Origin: Rhizobacter sp.
Lineage (GTDB): Bacteria; Pseudomonadota; Gammaproteobacteria; Burkholderiales; Burkholderiaceae
NCBI GenBank assembly: GCA_014379885.1
Contig: JACMKW010000078.1
Span: 1 to 6,360, forward strand
Length of the DNA stretch: 6,360 bases
Direction of reading: 5' to 3'
In this document: positions 1 through 5,729 of the stretch, piece by piece
Layout: each line of letters starts with the position of its first letter
Numbering within the stretch: the first letter of the stretch is position 1
Notes under the pieces: generated by a model
What the model was told of the DNA's origin: nothing
Database searches by the model: none
What the model saw: only the letters and a program-made list of their open reading frames with translations
Translations under genes and position numbers: made by a program

Positions 1-167
1 AGCAGCGCGATCAGGCTCATCGCATCGGTGGCGCTCGGCCCCACCCTGGTGGCGCGCACGGCCTTCATGAAGTTGTCGCTGTCGGGCGATGCGTTGGCCG
101 GCCCCGACCAGAGTGACACGCACAGCACGCACAGCAACAGGCAGCTCATCGCGAGCGAACGGAACAT
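1..167 (-). CDS. Small exported protein, copy A (partial, C-terminus outside window)
   Basis: I do not recognise the family. The minus-strand frame starts at an ATG ending at 167, preceded by a strong purine-rich Shine-Dalgarno (GGAGGAGAGA, about 5 nt from the ATG). The first 55 codons are present. The N-terminus (MFRSLAMSCLLLCVLCVSL...) is a typical Sec signal peptide: one Arg, a Leu/Cys/Val core, and a likely cleavage after PANA, giving a mature start at SPDSDNF. The mature part begins SPDSDNFMKAVRATRV, then GPSATDAM. The same sequence recurs in the frameshifted copy at 2117-2295: 14 of 17 residues match over ASPDSDNFMKAVRATRV, and 6 of 7 over PSATDAM. If it ends where copy B would, the protein is only about 64 aa, but it could be longer. 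It is divergent from the hydrolase gene, 173 bp away. Export is well supported; function is unknown. Confidence 0.6.
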   Translation of the reverse strand, partial: MFRSLAMSCLLLCVLCVSLWSGPANASPDSDNFMKAVRATRVGPSATDAMSLIAL

Positions 168-213
168 GTCTGTCTCTCCTCCCCAGGTGACGCGGCGAGC
201 ATAGCGGGGTGGC
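3..213. repeat. Duplicated block, copy A
   Basis: This block aligns with about 2141-2337 in the same orientation, at a constant offset of 2138 from position 3 until the single-base gap near 38. The similarity covers the small coding region, its Shine-Dalgarno region (CCAGGTGA on the plus strand in both) and some upstream sequence (GAGCATAGCGGGG here against GAGCATGGCGGAG there). It therefore looks like a duplicated gene with its 5' region rather than chance similarity of signal peptides. The left limit is set by the window edge. Confidence 0.6.
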
Positions 214-239
214 CCCCTCTCACTTCTAAGGTGCGTCAG

Positions 240-254
240 TTCCGCAGTTCGGAA
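240..254. promoter_or_regulatory. Short palindrome in the divergent intergenic region
   Basis: TTCCG, a 5-nt spacer CAGTT, then CGGAA form a perfect inverted repeat roughly midway between the start of small gene copy A (167) and the hydrolase start (341). Its position between divergent genes would suit an operator, but 5-bp arms arise often by chance. I see no convincing -35/-10 pair for the hydrolase in this 173-bp gap. Confidence 0.15.
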
Positions 255-330
255 TGTCCACGTTGCTGCCACACCTAACGACCAAAAAGAGAGGTGCGCG
301 ACTAGAGTTGCACGCCCATCCAACAATAAC

Positions 331-334
331 GGAG
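331..334 (+). promoter_or_regulatory. Shine-Dalgarno deciding the hydrolase start
   Basis: GGAG sits 6 nt before the ATG at 341 (GGAGACAAGC-ATG). The upstream in-frame ATG at 254 has no comparable site and would place 29 charged/polar residues before the signal peptide. The start at 341 is therefore preferred. Confidence 0.7.
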
Positions 335-340
335 ACAAGC

Positions 341-2050
341 ATGAACCTGTACCTTGCTGCGCGGGCACGCGCTGCCGTTGTCTACAGCCTCGCCATCGTG
401 CTGGTGACGGTTGCAGGCCTGTACGCCCCCACCGACGCAGCCGCCGCGGTGAGCAACCCGACCGTGACCGGCCCGATTGCCGTCAAGGCACCCCCCGGCA
501 GCGCCACACGTGACTACCCGTGGATGTCGACCATGCACAACCTGGGTGCGGTCGAGTACGTGGAAGAAGAGTTCTTCATCGAAGGCACGGCCAGCCGCTT
601 CAACACCGCCGTGCCCATCGGCACCAACGGCACGCTGGTCGACAGCGGCCATGCGTACCGCACGCGCATCATCGTGCGGCGGCCGGTGGCTCCGTGGAAG
701 TTCAACGGCACCGTGCTCGCCGAGTGGCAGAACGTGACCGCGGGTTATGACCTCGACGCCATGTGGGGCGCTTCGTTCGAGCACATCGTGCGCGCGGGGT
801 ACGCCTGGGTGGGCGTGTCGGCACAGCGTGTGGGCGTGCAAGGCGTGCCCAACGGCGTGAAGAACTGGAGCCCGCTGCGCTACGGCACGCTCGACGTGAC
901 GGCCGCCGGCACCATCAACGACGACGCGCTGTCTTACGACATTTTTGCGCAAGCGCTGCAGGCCATCCGCCACCCGGTGGGCGTGCGCCCGCTGGGCAAG
1001 CTCTCGGCCAAGCGGGTGTTGGCCATCGGCGCCTCGCAATCGGCCGGCCGGCTGCAGGTGTTCATCAACGCGCTGCACCCGCTGATCGGCGACCCGGTTG
1101 ATGCCTACATGCTGTACATCGGTGGTGGGCGCCTGCGCACCGACCTCACGGTGCCCATCTTCAAGCTCATCTCCGAGACCGACGTGCCGTCGCAGGTGGC
1201 CGCGCGCCAACCCGATACGCCGCTGTTCCGCTTCTGGGAGGTGGCCGGCGCCAGCCACTCGGGCCGCCGCACGGTGCTCAACTCGCGCCCGCTGCTGCTG
1301 CGTGACGGCGTCGCGCCTTCGGTCGGCGACTGCACCTTCCCGCCGTACCCACGTGTGCCCATCCAGCACGTGACGAATGCTGCGTTCGACCACCTGGTGC
1401 GCTGGGTGCGCGAGGGTGTGCAGCCGCCGAGCGCGGCGCCCGTCACCACGGTGGGCGCTGTCATCCAGCGTGACGCGTCGGGCAATGCGCTGGGCGGCAT
1501 CCGCCTGGCCGAGTTCGACGTGCCCACGGCGCTCAACACCGGCGCCAACACCGGTGCCGCGTTCTGCATCCTGTACGGCCGGCACGTGCCCTTCGAGCAG
1601 AGCGTGATCGACCAGCTCTACCCCACCCATGGCAGCTATGTGTCGCCGTTGCTCACGCAGCTGCACGAGACGGTGCGCGCAGGCTACGTGCTGCCGGCAG
1701 ATGCGGCGCGCACACGCCACCTCGCGGTGACCTCGATCGTGGGCAGCGCACCCTGCAGCCAGATCTGCCGCGCTTCGCTCGACCTGGTGGAGGCGAGCTA
1801 CGTCTACCTCTACACCACGGGGCTGGACGATGAACTTGCCGGCAAGGTGCTCGCCTTCATCCAGCTCGTAGCGCGTGGCGAGGCCATCGGTGGGCAACAC
1901 CAGGTGTTCGCCAACCGCTTGGCGCGCCACACGCTGGAGCGTTATGTCGACGCGGTGCAGGCGCTGCAGGCCAAGGGGCGGCTGTCGCAGGTGTCGGCGC
2001 AGGAGTTGGTGAATGGGGCTACTGCGGTGCTGGCGATGTTGCCGGGCTAG
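341..2050 (+). CDS. Exported alpha/beta-hydrolase-domain protein
   Basis: A 569-aa protein starting at the ATG with the good Shine-Dalgarno. Residues 1-36 form a Sec signal peptide (Arg8/Arg10, hydrophobic AAVVYSLAIVLVTVAGL, probable cleavage after DAAAA), so it should act in the periplasm or outside the cell. The body resembles the family Pfam calls alpha/beta hydrolase domain (Abhydrolase_10 type): an N-terminal beta region (WKFNGTVLAEWQNV, about 119-132), the nucleophile elbow GASQSAG at 230-236 with Ser232 the likely nucleophile, a candidate acid at Asp281 (SETDVPS) and a candidate base at His306 (VAGASHSG). Family members are esterase-like, but the substrate cannot be read from sequence. 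Four cysteines (331, 409, 472, 476) could form disulfides after export. The C-terminus from about residue 490 is a helical extension not needed for the hydrolase fold. Identification is from remembered motifs; the family call is fairly sure, the enzymatic activity less so. Confidence 0.8.
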   Translation: MNLYLAARARAAVVYSLAIVLVTVAGLYAPTDAAAAVSNPTVTGPIAVKAPPGSATRDYPWMSTMHNLGAVEYVEEEFFIEGTASRFNTAVPIGTNGTLVDSGHAYRTRIIVRRPVAPWKFNGTVLAEWQNVTAGYDLDAMWGASFEHIVRAGYAWVGVSAQRVGVQGVPNGVKNWSPLRYGTLDVTAAGTINDDALSYDIFAQALQAIRHPVGVRPLGKLSAKRVLAIGASQSAGRLQVFINALHPLIGDPVDAYMLYIGGGRLRTDLTVPIFKLISETDVPSQVAARQPDTPLFRFWEVAGASHSGRRTVLNSRPLLLRDGVAPSVGDCTFPPYPRVPIQHVTNAAFDHLVRWVREGVQPPSAAPVTTVGAVIQRDASGNALGGIRLAEFDVPTALNTGANTGAAFCILYGRHVPFEQSVIDQLYPTHGSYVSPLLTQLHETVRAGYVLPADAARTRHLAVTSIVGSAPCSQICRASLDLVEASYVYLYTTGLDDELAGKVLAFIQLVARGEAIGGQHQVFANRLARHTLERYVDAVQALQAKGRLSQVSAQELVNGATAVLAMLPG

Positions 2051-2069
2051 CGGTTGAGTAGCGGTTGAG
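2048..2069 (+). repeat. Perfect 11-bp tandem repeat over the hydrolase stop codon
   Basis: TAGCGGTTGAG occurs twice head to tail (2048-2058 and 2059-2069). The first copy begins with the TAG stop of the hydrolase. The repeat also supplies a second in-frame stop (TGA at 2063-2065 region). It may be a replication-slippage duplication at the gene end; no function is implied. Confidence 0.8.
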
Positions 2070-2075
2070 GGCCGC

Positions 2076-2091
2076 GCCACCGATCGGTGGC
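2076..2091. terminator. 16-bp perfect palindrome between convergent genes, possible terminator
   Basis: GCCACCGATCGGTGGC is fully self-complementary: a 6-bp stem with a GATC loop. It lies 26 bp after the hydrolase stop and in the tail region of the convergent small gene copy B, where a bidirectional transcription stop would be useful. There is no T-tract on either side, so it is not a canonical intrinsic terminator. Confidence 0.3.
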
Positions 2092-2116
2092 CTGGCCGCG
2101 GTCTTGTCCCTTGTGT

Positions 2117-2295
2117 TCAGCGCCGCTGCGGAACCAACTCCAGCGCCGCCATGCCCATCGCATCGGTAACGCTCGGGCGACCTTGGTGGCGCGCACAGCC
2201 TTCGTGAAATTGGCGCTGTCGGGCGACGCTTCGGCCAGACCAGGCCAGATCGACGCCCACAGCAACAGGCAACTCATCGCGCGCCAACGGAACAT
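2117..2295 (-). pseudogene. Small exported protein, copy B, frameshifted
   Basis: This minus-strand copy of the gene at the left edge starts at an ATG ending at 2295, after the Shine-Dalgarno GGAGGGGAGA. It encodes MFRWRAMSCLLLWASIWPG, a probable cleavage near AEA, then SPDSANFTKAVRATKV. At that point it has one base fewer than copy A (near 2176-2180). The frame changes and would continue through unrelated Arg/Trp-rich residues to a stop at 2047, giving 82 aa and overlapping the end of the hydrolase gene. The homologous reading resumes in the next frame as PSVTDAMGMAALELVPQRR, with a TGA at 2117-2119. With the missing base restored it would be about 59-60 aa. I call it a pseudogene by comparison with copy A. 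A sequencing error, or a real frameshifted protein with a new tail, is also possible. Function is unknown. Confidence 0.6.
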
Positions 2296-2337
2296 GCCTC
2301 TCCCCTCCAGGTGAGGATGGAGCATGGCGGAGCCGGC
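2141..2337. repeat. Duplicated block, copy B
   Basis: Counterpart of 3-213, covering the small gene, its Shine-Dalgarno region and about 40 bp upstream of its start. Similarity fades as the AT-rich stretch around the TATAAT box begins at about 2338. Confidence 0.6.
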
Positions 2338-2346
2338 TTTTATAAT
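2318..2346 (+). promoter_or_regulatory. Candidate sigma70 promoter for the lipoprotein genes
   Basis: A perfect -10 hexamer TATAAT lies at 2341-2346 in otherwise GC-rich DNA. At 17-nt spacing the -35 position (2318-2323) reads TGGAGC, a poor match to TTGACA. Transcription would start near 2353, about 70 nt before the lipoprotein ATG at 2424. The minus strand reads TATAAA over the same AT-rich patch (2338-2343), so it could also serve the divergent small gene. Confidence 0.45.
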
Positions 2347-2353
2347 TTACCCA

Positions 2354-2407
2354 GCTCTGCCAGCCATTCCAAAATCGACCCGGGCACATCGGGTCAGCCA
2401 GCAGAGC
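2354..2407 (+). promoter_or_regulatory. Nested stem structure in the lipoprotein leader
   Basis: Two inverted repeats are nested. The outer one is GCTCTGC (2354-2360) with GCAGAGC (2401-2407), 7 bp. The inner one is GACCCG (2377-2382) with CGGGTC (2390-2395), 6 bp with a 7-nt loop. The outer stem begins about where a transcript from the TATAAT box would start and ends just before the Shine-Dalgarno (GGGGAGGG, 2412-2419). It could be a regulatory or stabilising leader, or the inner arm could be a DNA operator. No known riboswitch class is recognised. Confidence 0.35.
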
Positions 2408-2423
2408 GGCCGGGGAGGGCACC

Positions 2424-4214
2424 ATGGGTATGAATCAAGGGTGGGTTGCGTGCATCGCGCTTGTGGTGCTGTCGGCTTGTGGCGGCGGAGACGGTGATGA
2501 ACCGCGCCAGGGGTCTGCGCCGCAGCAAACCCGCCCTGCACTGCCCACGGTTTCCGAAGACACCTACCCGACGGGCGCGCGGCTCGATTACCGAAGCCGC
2601 AACTACTTTCCAGCTGCCCCTGGAGACAGCTGGACCTACGAGCACGAGCAAGGGGGCTTCACGACGGGCGTGACGCTGAGCCGCGCAGTCAGCAGCGCTG
2701 GCGGCGCTGACGTGTTGATCACTGAAACTTCACGCGGCGAGGCCAGCAGTTCAAGGTATCGGCGCACGAGCGAAGGCCTGGTGGCGGTGCGGCCGCTGGA
2801 GGGTGCGCCCGCTGCCATGACCCAGTTTGTGGGTGATCTGCTGGAGTACCCCGAGCCTTTTTACGCGGTGGGCGGCACGCGCCGCATCGTCAGGCAGGGC
2901 AACGCTGGTGAAGACCTCGACGGCGATGGTGTGCTGGAGAGCTTTCGCCTTGAAATCGGCCAGGTGCTCGTGGAGTTCGGGCCGCTCAATCTTCCCAACG
3001 GGCGCCAACTGCAAAACGTGGCGCACCTTCGCACCATGACGACGCTCGCCCTGCAGCCTTCAGGCATGCGCTACGAGACGTATGCCGAAACTTCGACCGA
3101 AGACACCTGGTGGGCGCCGGGCATCGGCTTGGTTCGGGCGGAACGCTCCGTCGTCGATCTCCAAGGCACCGTGGTGGAGCCGGCGTACGCTTTTGTGCTG
3201 ACCGGGGGCACCGTCGGTGGGCTAGTGCTGTTCGGCGCCGACGGCGCGGTGATGAACGTGCCGCTTGTTCACAACGCCCTGGTGTTTGACCGCACCCGCA
3301 ACCGTTATTACGCCAGCGTGCCCGGCAGCGTGCCGCTCAATGGCAACCGCATTGCGACCATCGACCCTGTGACCGGGGCCGTGAGTTATTCCGCCTTGAC
3401 CGTGGGTTCTCAACCATGGGCTTTGGCACTCAATGCCGATGCCAGCGCGCTTTACGTCGGCCTCAACGGAACGGGCGAGGTGGTAAAGCTGCGACTGCCC
3501 GACCTGGTGGAGCAGTGGCGTGTGCGCCTGCCGACACTGGCGTTTTATGGCCAGCTTTCAACCGAGAAGATTGCTGTCTCGCCGGTGGATGCCGACCTGG
3601 TGGCCGTGTCCACCGTCCGCCCGGGCGTCTCGCCCCGCCATGGTGGCGTGGCACTTATTCGTGGCGGGGTGTTGCTGCCCCGCATGACGCAGGAGCACAC
3701 CGGCAGCAACCTCATCACCTTCGGCCCCAACGGCGACAACGTCTACGGGTTCAACAACGAGACAACCGAGTTCGGGCTGCGCCGCATCGCGGTGCTGGCA
3801 GACGGACTACAAGAGATGCAGGTGGTCACAGCATCTGGCAACTTTGGATCTCGCACACTTGATTGGTCGGGCCAGATGCTGGTGCTGGACCGTGCGGTCT
3901 ACCGGGCACCCGACCTGAGATTGTTCGGCCAGGCCGAAGTCGACGGTGGTGGCTGCCGGCCGCACAACGTGGCCAACCGGTTGATTTGTGCGTACACCGC
4001 CACGTACCTCAACGGCGATGCAGCGCTGGCGGTGGTTGACGCGTCAAGCTTCGTGATTCTGGCCACGCCGTATTACTACCGCGGCTACGGCTCCGGCGCG
4101 CTCTCCGAGATCGTGCCGGGGCCGCTGGGCCAGGTTGCGCTGAGGCTGAATGCCACGTACTACAACTCGTCGGCCGACACGGTGTTGTTGTTCACAAGCC
4201 AGACGCTGCAATAG
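2424..4214 (+). CDS. Lipoprotein with YVTN-like beta-propeller domain
   Basis: A 596-aa probable lipoprotein. The signal peptide (MGMNQGWVACIALVVLSAC) ends in a lipobox with Cys19, followed by a flexible GGGDGDEPRQG linker. Residues about 58-260 form an N-terminal region with the motifs NYFPAAPGDSWTYE (60-73) and DTWWAPGIGLVRAE (227-240), which I recall from bacterial envelope lipoproteins of unknown function. It also contains an acidic DLDGDGVLE loop (164-172) resembling a calcium-binding loop. Residues about 282-596 look like a YncE/YVTN-type beta-propeller: LVHNALVFDRTRNRYYASV, then NRIATIDPVTGAV, then PWALALNADASALYVGLNGTGEV. Cys511 and Cys522 could form a disulfide. The Shine-Dalgarno GGGGAGGG precedes the chosen ATG by about 4 nt; the ATG two codons on is an alternative start. 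The next lipoprotein gene follows after 16 nt. Likely membrane-anchored and facing the periplasm or the surface; no enzymatic motif is visible, so function is unknown. Confidence 0.75.
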   Translation: MGMNQGWVACIALVVLSACGGGDGDEPRQGSAPQQTRPALPTVSEDTYPTGARLDYRSRNYFPAAPGDSWTYEHEQGGFTTGVTLSRAVSSAGGADVLITETSRGEASSSRYRRTSEGLVAVRPLEGAPAAMTQFVGDLLEYPEPFYAVGGTRRIVRQGNAGEDLDGDGVLESFRLEIGQVLVEFGPLNLPNGRQLQNVAHLRTMTTLALQPSGMRYETYAETSTEDTWWAPGIGLVRAERSVVDLQGTVVEPAYAFVLTGGTVGGLVLFGADGAVMNVPLVHNALVFDRTRNRYYASVPGSVPLNGNRIATIDPVTGAVSYSALTVGSQPWALALNADASALYVGLNGTGEVVKLRLPDLVEQWRVRLPTLAFYGQLSTEKIAVSPVDADLVAVSTVRPGVSPRHGGVALIRGGVLLPRMTQEHTGSNLITFGPNGDNVYGFNNETTEFGLRRIAVLADGLQEMQVVTASGNFGSRTLDWSGQMLVLDRAVYRAPDLRLFGQAEVDGGGCRPHNVANRLICAYTATYLNGDAALAVVDASSFVILATPYYYRGYGSGALSEIVPGPLGQVALRLNATYYNSSADTVLLFTSQTLQ

Positions 4215-4230
4215 TGTCTTCGGAGCAAAC

Positions 4231-5529
4231 ATGAGATTCGATTTTTTCAGTGGATGCGTGCGCCCGCCTGCCTTGTGTCTGCTGATGGGCCTTGTGGCCA
4301 TGCTGTCCGCCTGCGGCGGCGGCGGTGACTCAGGCGACAGCGATCTGATGGTGGACTTCAGGTGGGGCGTCAACTCGTTCTCGCTGATGGACTACAACGA
4401 GTACGCGCCGGTGATTTCTGGCTTGCAGGGAAAAACACCCATATGCGCGTTGACCGGTGGCAGCGTGCCGCCTGGCATGAGCCTGGTATCGGCGGGTTGT
4501 CGCGTCGTGGGTACGCCCACTGCCGTTGGGTCTTGGGGCGGGACGATGGTGCTCACCGTAGACGGCTACAAGGGCTCCCTGAGCGCGCCGGCTTCGTTCA
4601 ACGTCAGCGCTCCCAACCTCGTCGGTTTTTTTGGCAGCCCGACGGTGGCATGGCGCCAGACATTCCGTTTCGATCCGATCGTGGCGCTGACCGGGTTCAC
4701 CCAACGCCTTGGCGATCAAGTCATCTACAGCCTGCAAACACCATTGCCTGACGGCGTCGTGTTTGACGCCTCTACCTTGACGCTATCGGGTGCCACCGAG
4801 GTGTCGCCGTCATTCGATCTGTCGCTTCGGGCCACCATTACGCGCGGTAGCTGGAACTACACCACCAATGTGGTGATCGTGCGTGTGGCGGTCACTCCCG
4901 AGTTGTTTCAATACGAGAACCACGACCAGCACAACCCCTGTTGTCACCTCGCCTGGTTGATGCCGTTTCGAGCAGCACCGAACGCGCCAACGGCGAACGT
5001 GCCGGTAGCCTATGCCGTGGACGCTGCACACAGCCTGCCCCCGGGCTTGACGCTCAATGCGGCGACCGGCGTGATCTCCGGCATTCCGGCGGACTTCGAT
5101 CCCGAAAACCCGCGCTACAAAGATGCACAGATCTTGAGGACACAAACCGGTGAAGGCGGGCACACGATCGTCTCCGCGGTCACTTTGCGCCCCACGATCA
5201 GAAAGCCGGAGGTCTATGTTCACATTGGCAATGACTTGCACGTGCGGACGATTCAACGCACCGGCCTTGGTACCACCCTGTTCTACTACGGCGAGCCCGG
5301 TGATCAAGTGACCTTCATCGGGTTGGCATCGCTAGACCCACTGCGCGACCCGGTGCCGTCGTGGATGACGCTCAACTACCCGGTGATCGGTGGCGAGGTG
5401 GCCGTGGCGCCACCTGCCAACGCCACGGGCCGCTACGACAACTATGTGCTGCGATACACCATCTTGCGCAACGGCGTTTCGCTGAACGGCCAACAGAACC
5501 TCAGGTTCACCGTGATCACGGGGACTTGA
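4231..5529 (+). CDS. Lipoprotein with tandem putative-Ig (He_PIG-like) domains
   Basis: A 432-aa probable lipoprotein. The start at 4231 has GGAG at 4222-4225, 5 nt ahead; an upstream in-frame ATG at 4150 would lie inside the preceding gene and add 27 Arg/Cys-rich residues, so it is rejected. The signal peptide ends LVAMLSAC with lipobox Cys28, followed by GGGGDSGDSD. The rest is beta-rich, with four related motifs of the He_PIG type (LPxGLxxxxxTGxISGxP): SVPPGMSLVSAGCRVVGTPT (78-97), PLPDGVVFDASTLTLSGATE (171-190), SLPPGLTLNAATGVISGIPA (268-287), and a divergent VPSWMTLNYPVIGG (375-388). Spacing is 93, 97 and about 106 residues, as expected for tandem Ig-like domains. Cys72 and Cys90 may pair. 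A His/Cys cluster, HDQHNPCCH, is at 231-239. Such domains usually serve adhesion, spacing or scaffolding in the envelope. It is probably co-transcribed with the preceding lipoprotein gene; partner and ligand are unknown. Confidence 0.75.
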   Translation: MRFDFFSGCVRPPALCLLMGLVAMLSACGGGGDSGDSDLMVDFRWGVNSFSLMDYNEYAPVISGLQGKTPICALTGGSVPPGMSLVSAGCRVVGTPTAVGSWGGTMVLTVDGYKGSLSAPASFNVSAPNLVGFFGSPTVAWRQTFRFDPIVALTGFTQRLGDQVIYSLQTPLPDGVVFDASTLTLSGATEVSPSFDLSLRATITRGSWNYTTNVVIVRVAVTPELFQYENHDQHNPCCHLAWLMPFRAAPNAPTANVPVAYAVDAAHSLPPGLTLNAATGVISGIPADFDPENPRYKDAQILRTQTGEGGHTIVSAVTLRPTIRKPEVYVHIGNDLHVRTIQRTGLGTTLFYYGEPGDQVTFIGLASLDPLRDPVPSWMTLNYPVIGGEVAVAPPANATGRYDNYVLRYTILRNGVSLNGQQNLRFTVITGT

Positions 5530-5575
5530 TCCGGGAAGGGCGGCCGCAACCGTCAACGCGCGCGGGCTGTAAGCA

Positions 5576-5619
5576 CCACCGTGAGGTGGCCGCCTTCGGC
5601 ACCCCACGGGTAGGGCGGC
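5576..5619. terminator. GC-rich hairpins after the lipoprotein operon, weak terminator candidate
   Basis: CCACC/GGTGG (5576-5580, 5585-5589) with a GTGA loop is followed by GCCGCC/GGCGGC (5589-5594, 5614-5619), which encloses ACCC/GGGT (5601-5604, 5608-5611). The first two stems share base 5589 and so partly compete. There is no T-tract directly after; the nearest T-run is at about 5680-5684. In DNA this GC-rich such stems are common, so this is only a candidate end for the lipoprotein transcript. Confidence 0.2.
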
Positions 5620-5729
5620 TTGGGGCCCGGCGCCACGGTCTGGGGTGAAGAGCGCACGCATGGCGCTGCGGTGGCCTGGTTTTTGCGGCGTGTCGCTTGC
5701 CTCGTTCTTTCAACAAACAGGAGCACAAC

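Noticed and set aside
254..340. Upstream ATG at 254 as the hydrolase start
   Set aside because: It lacks a Shine-Dalgarno and would put 29 polar residues before a clear signal peptide. The ATG at 341 has GGAG at the right distance.
302..2080. A 592-codon open frame on the minus strand opposite the hydrolase
   Set aside because: Its protein is rich in Arg, His, Ala and Val with no domain, signal or motif. The plus-strand frame carries a signal peptide, Shine-Dalgarno and hydrolase motifs. Long antisense frames are expected in GC-rich genes.
2347..2372. Minus-strand TGGCAG-like element upstream of small gene copy B as a sigma54 promoter
   Set aside because: There is no GC/TTGC partner at the required spacing; a sigma70-like AT-rich box nearby is a simpler explanation.
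3416..3862. A 148-codon plus-strand frame inside the first lipoprotein gene
   Set aside because: It has an Arg/Pro/Gly-rich composition typical of an out-of-frame reading of GC-rich DNA, with no motif; the lipoprotein frame reads a coherent beta-propeller.
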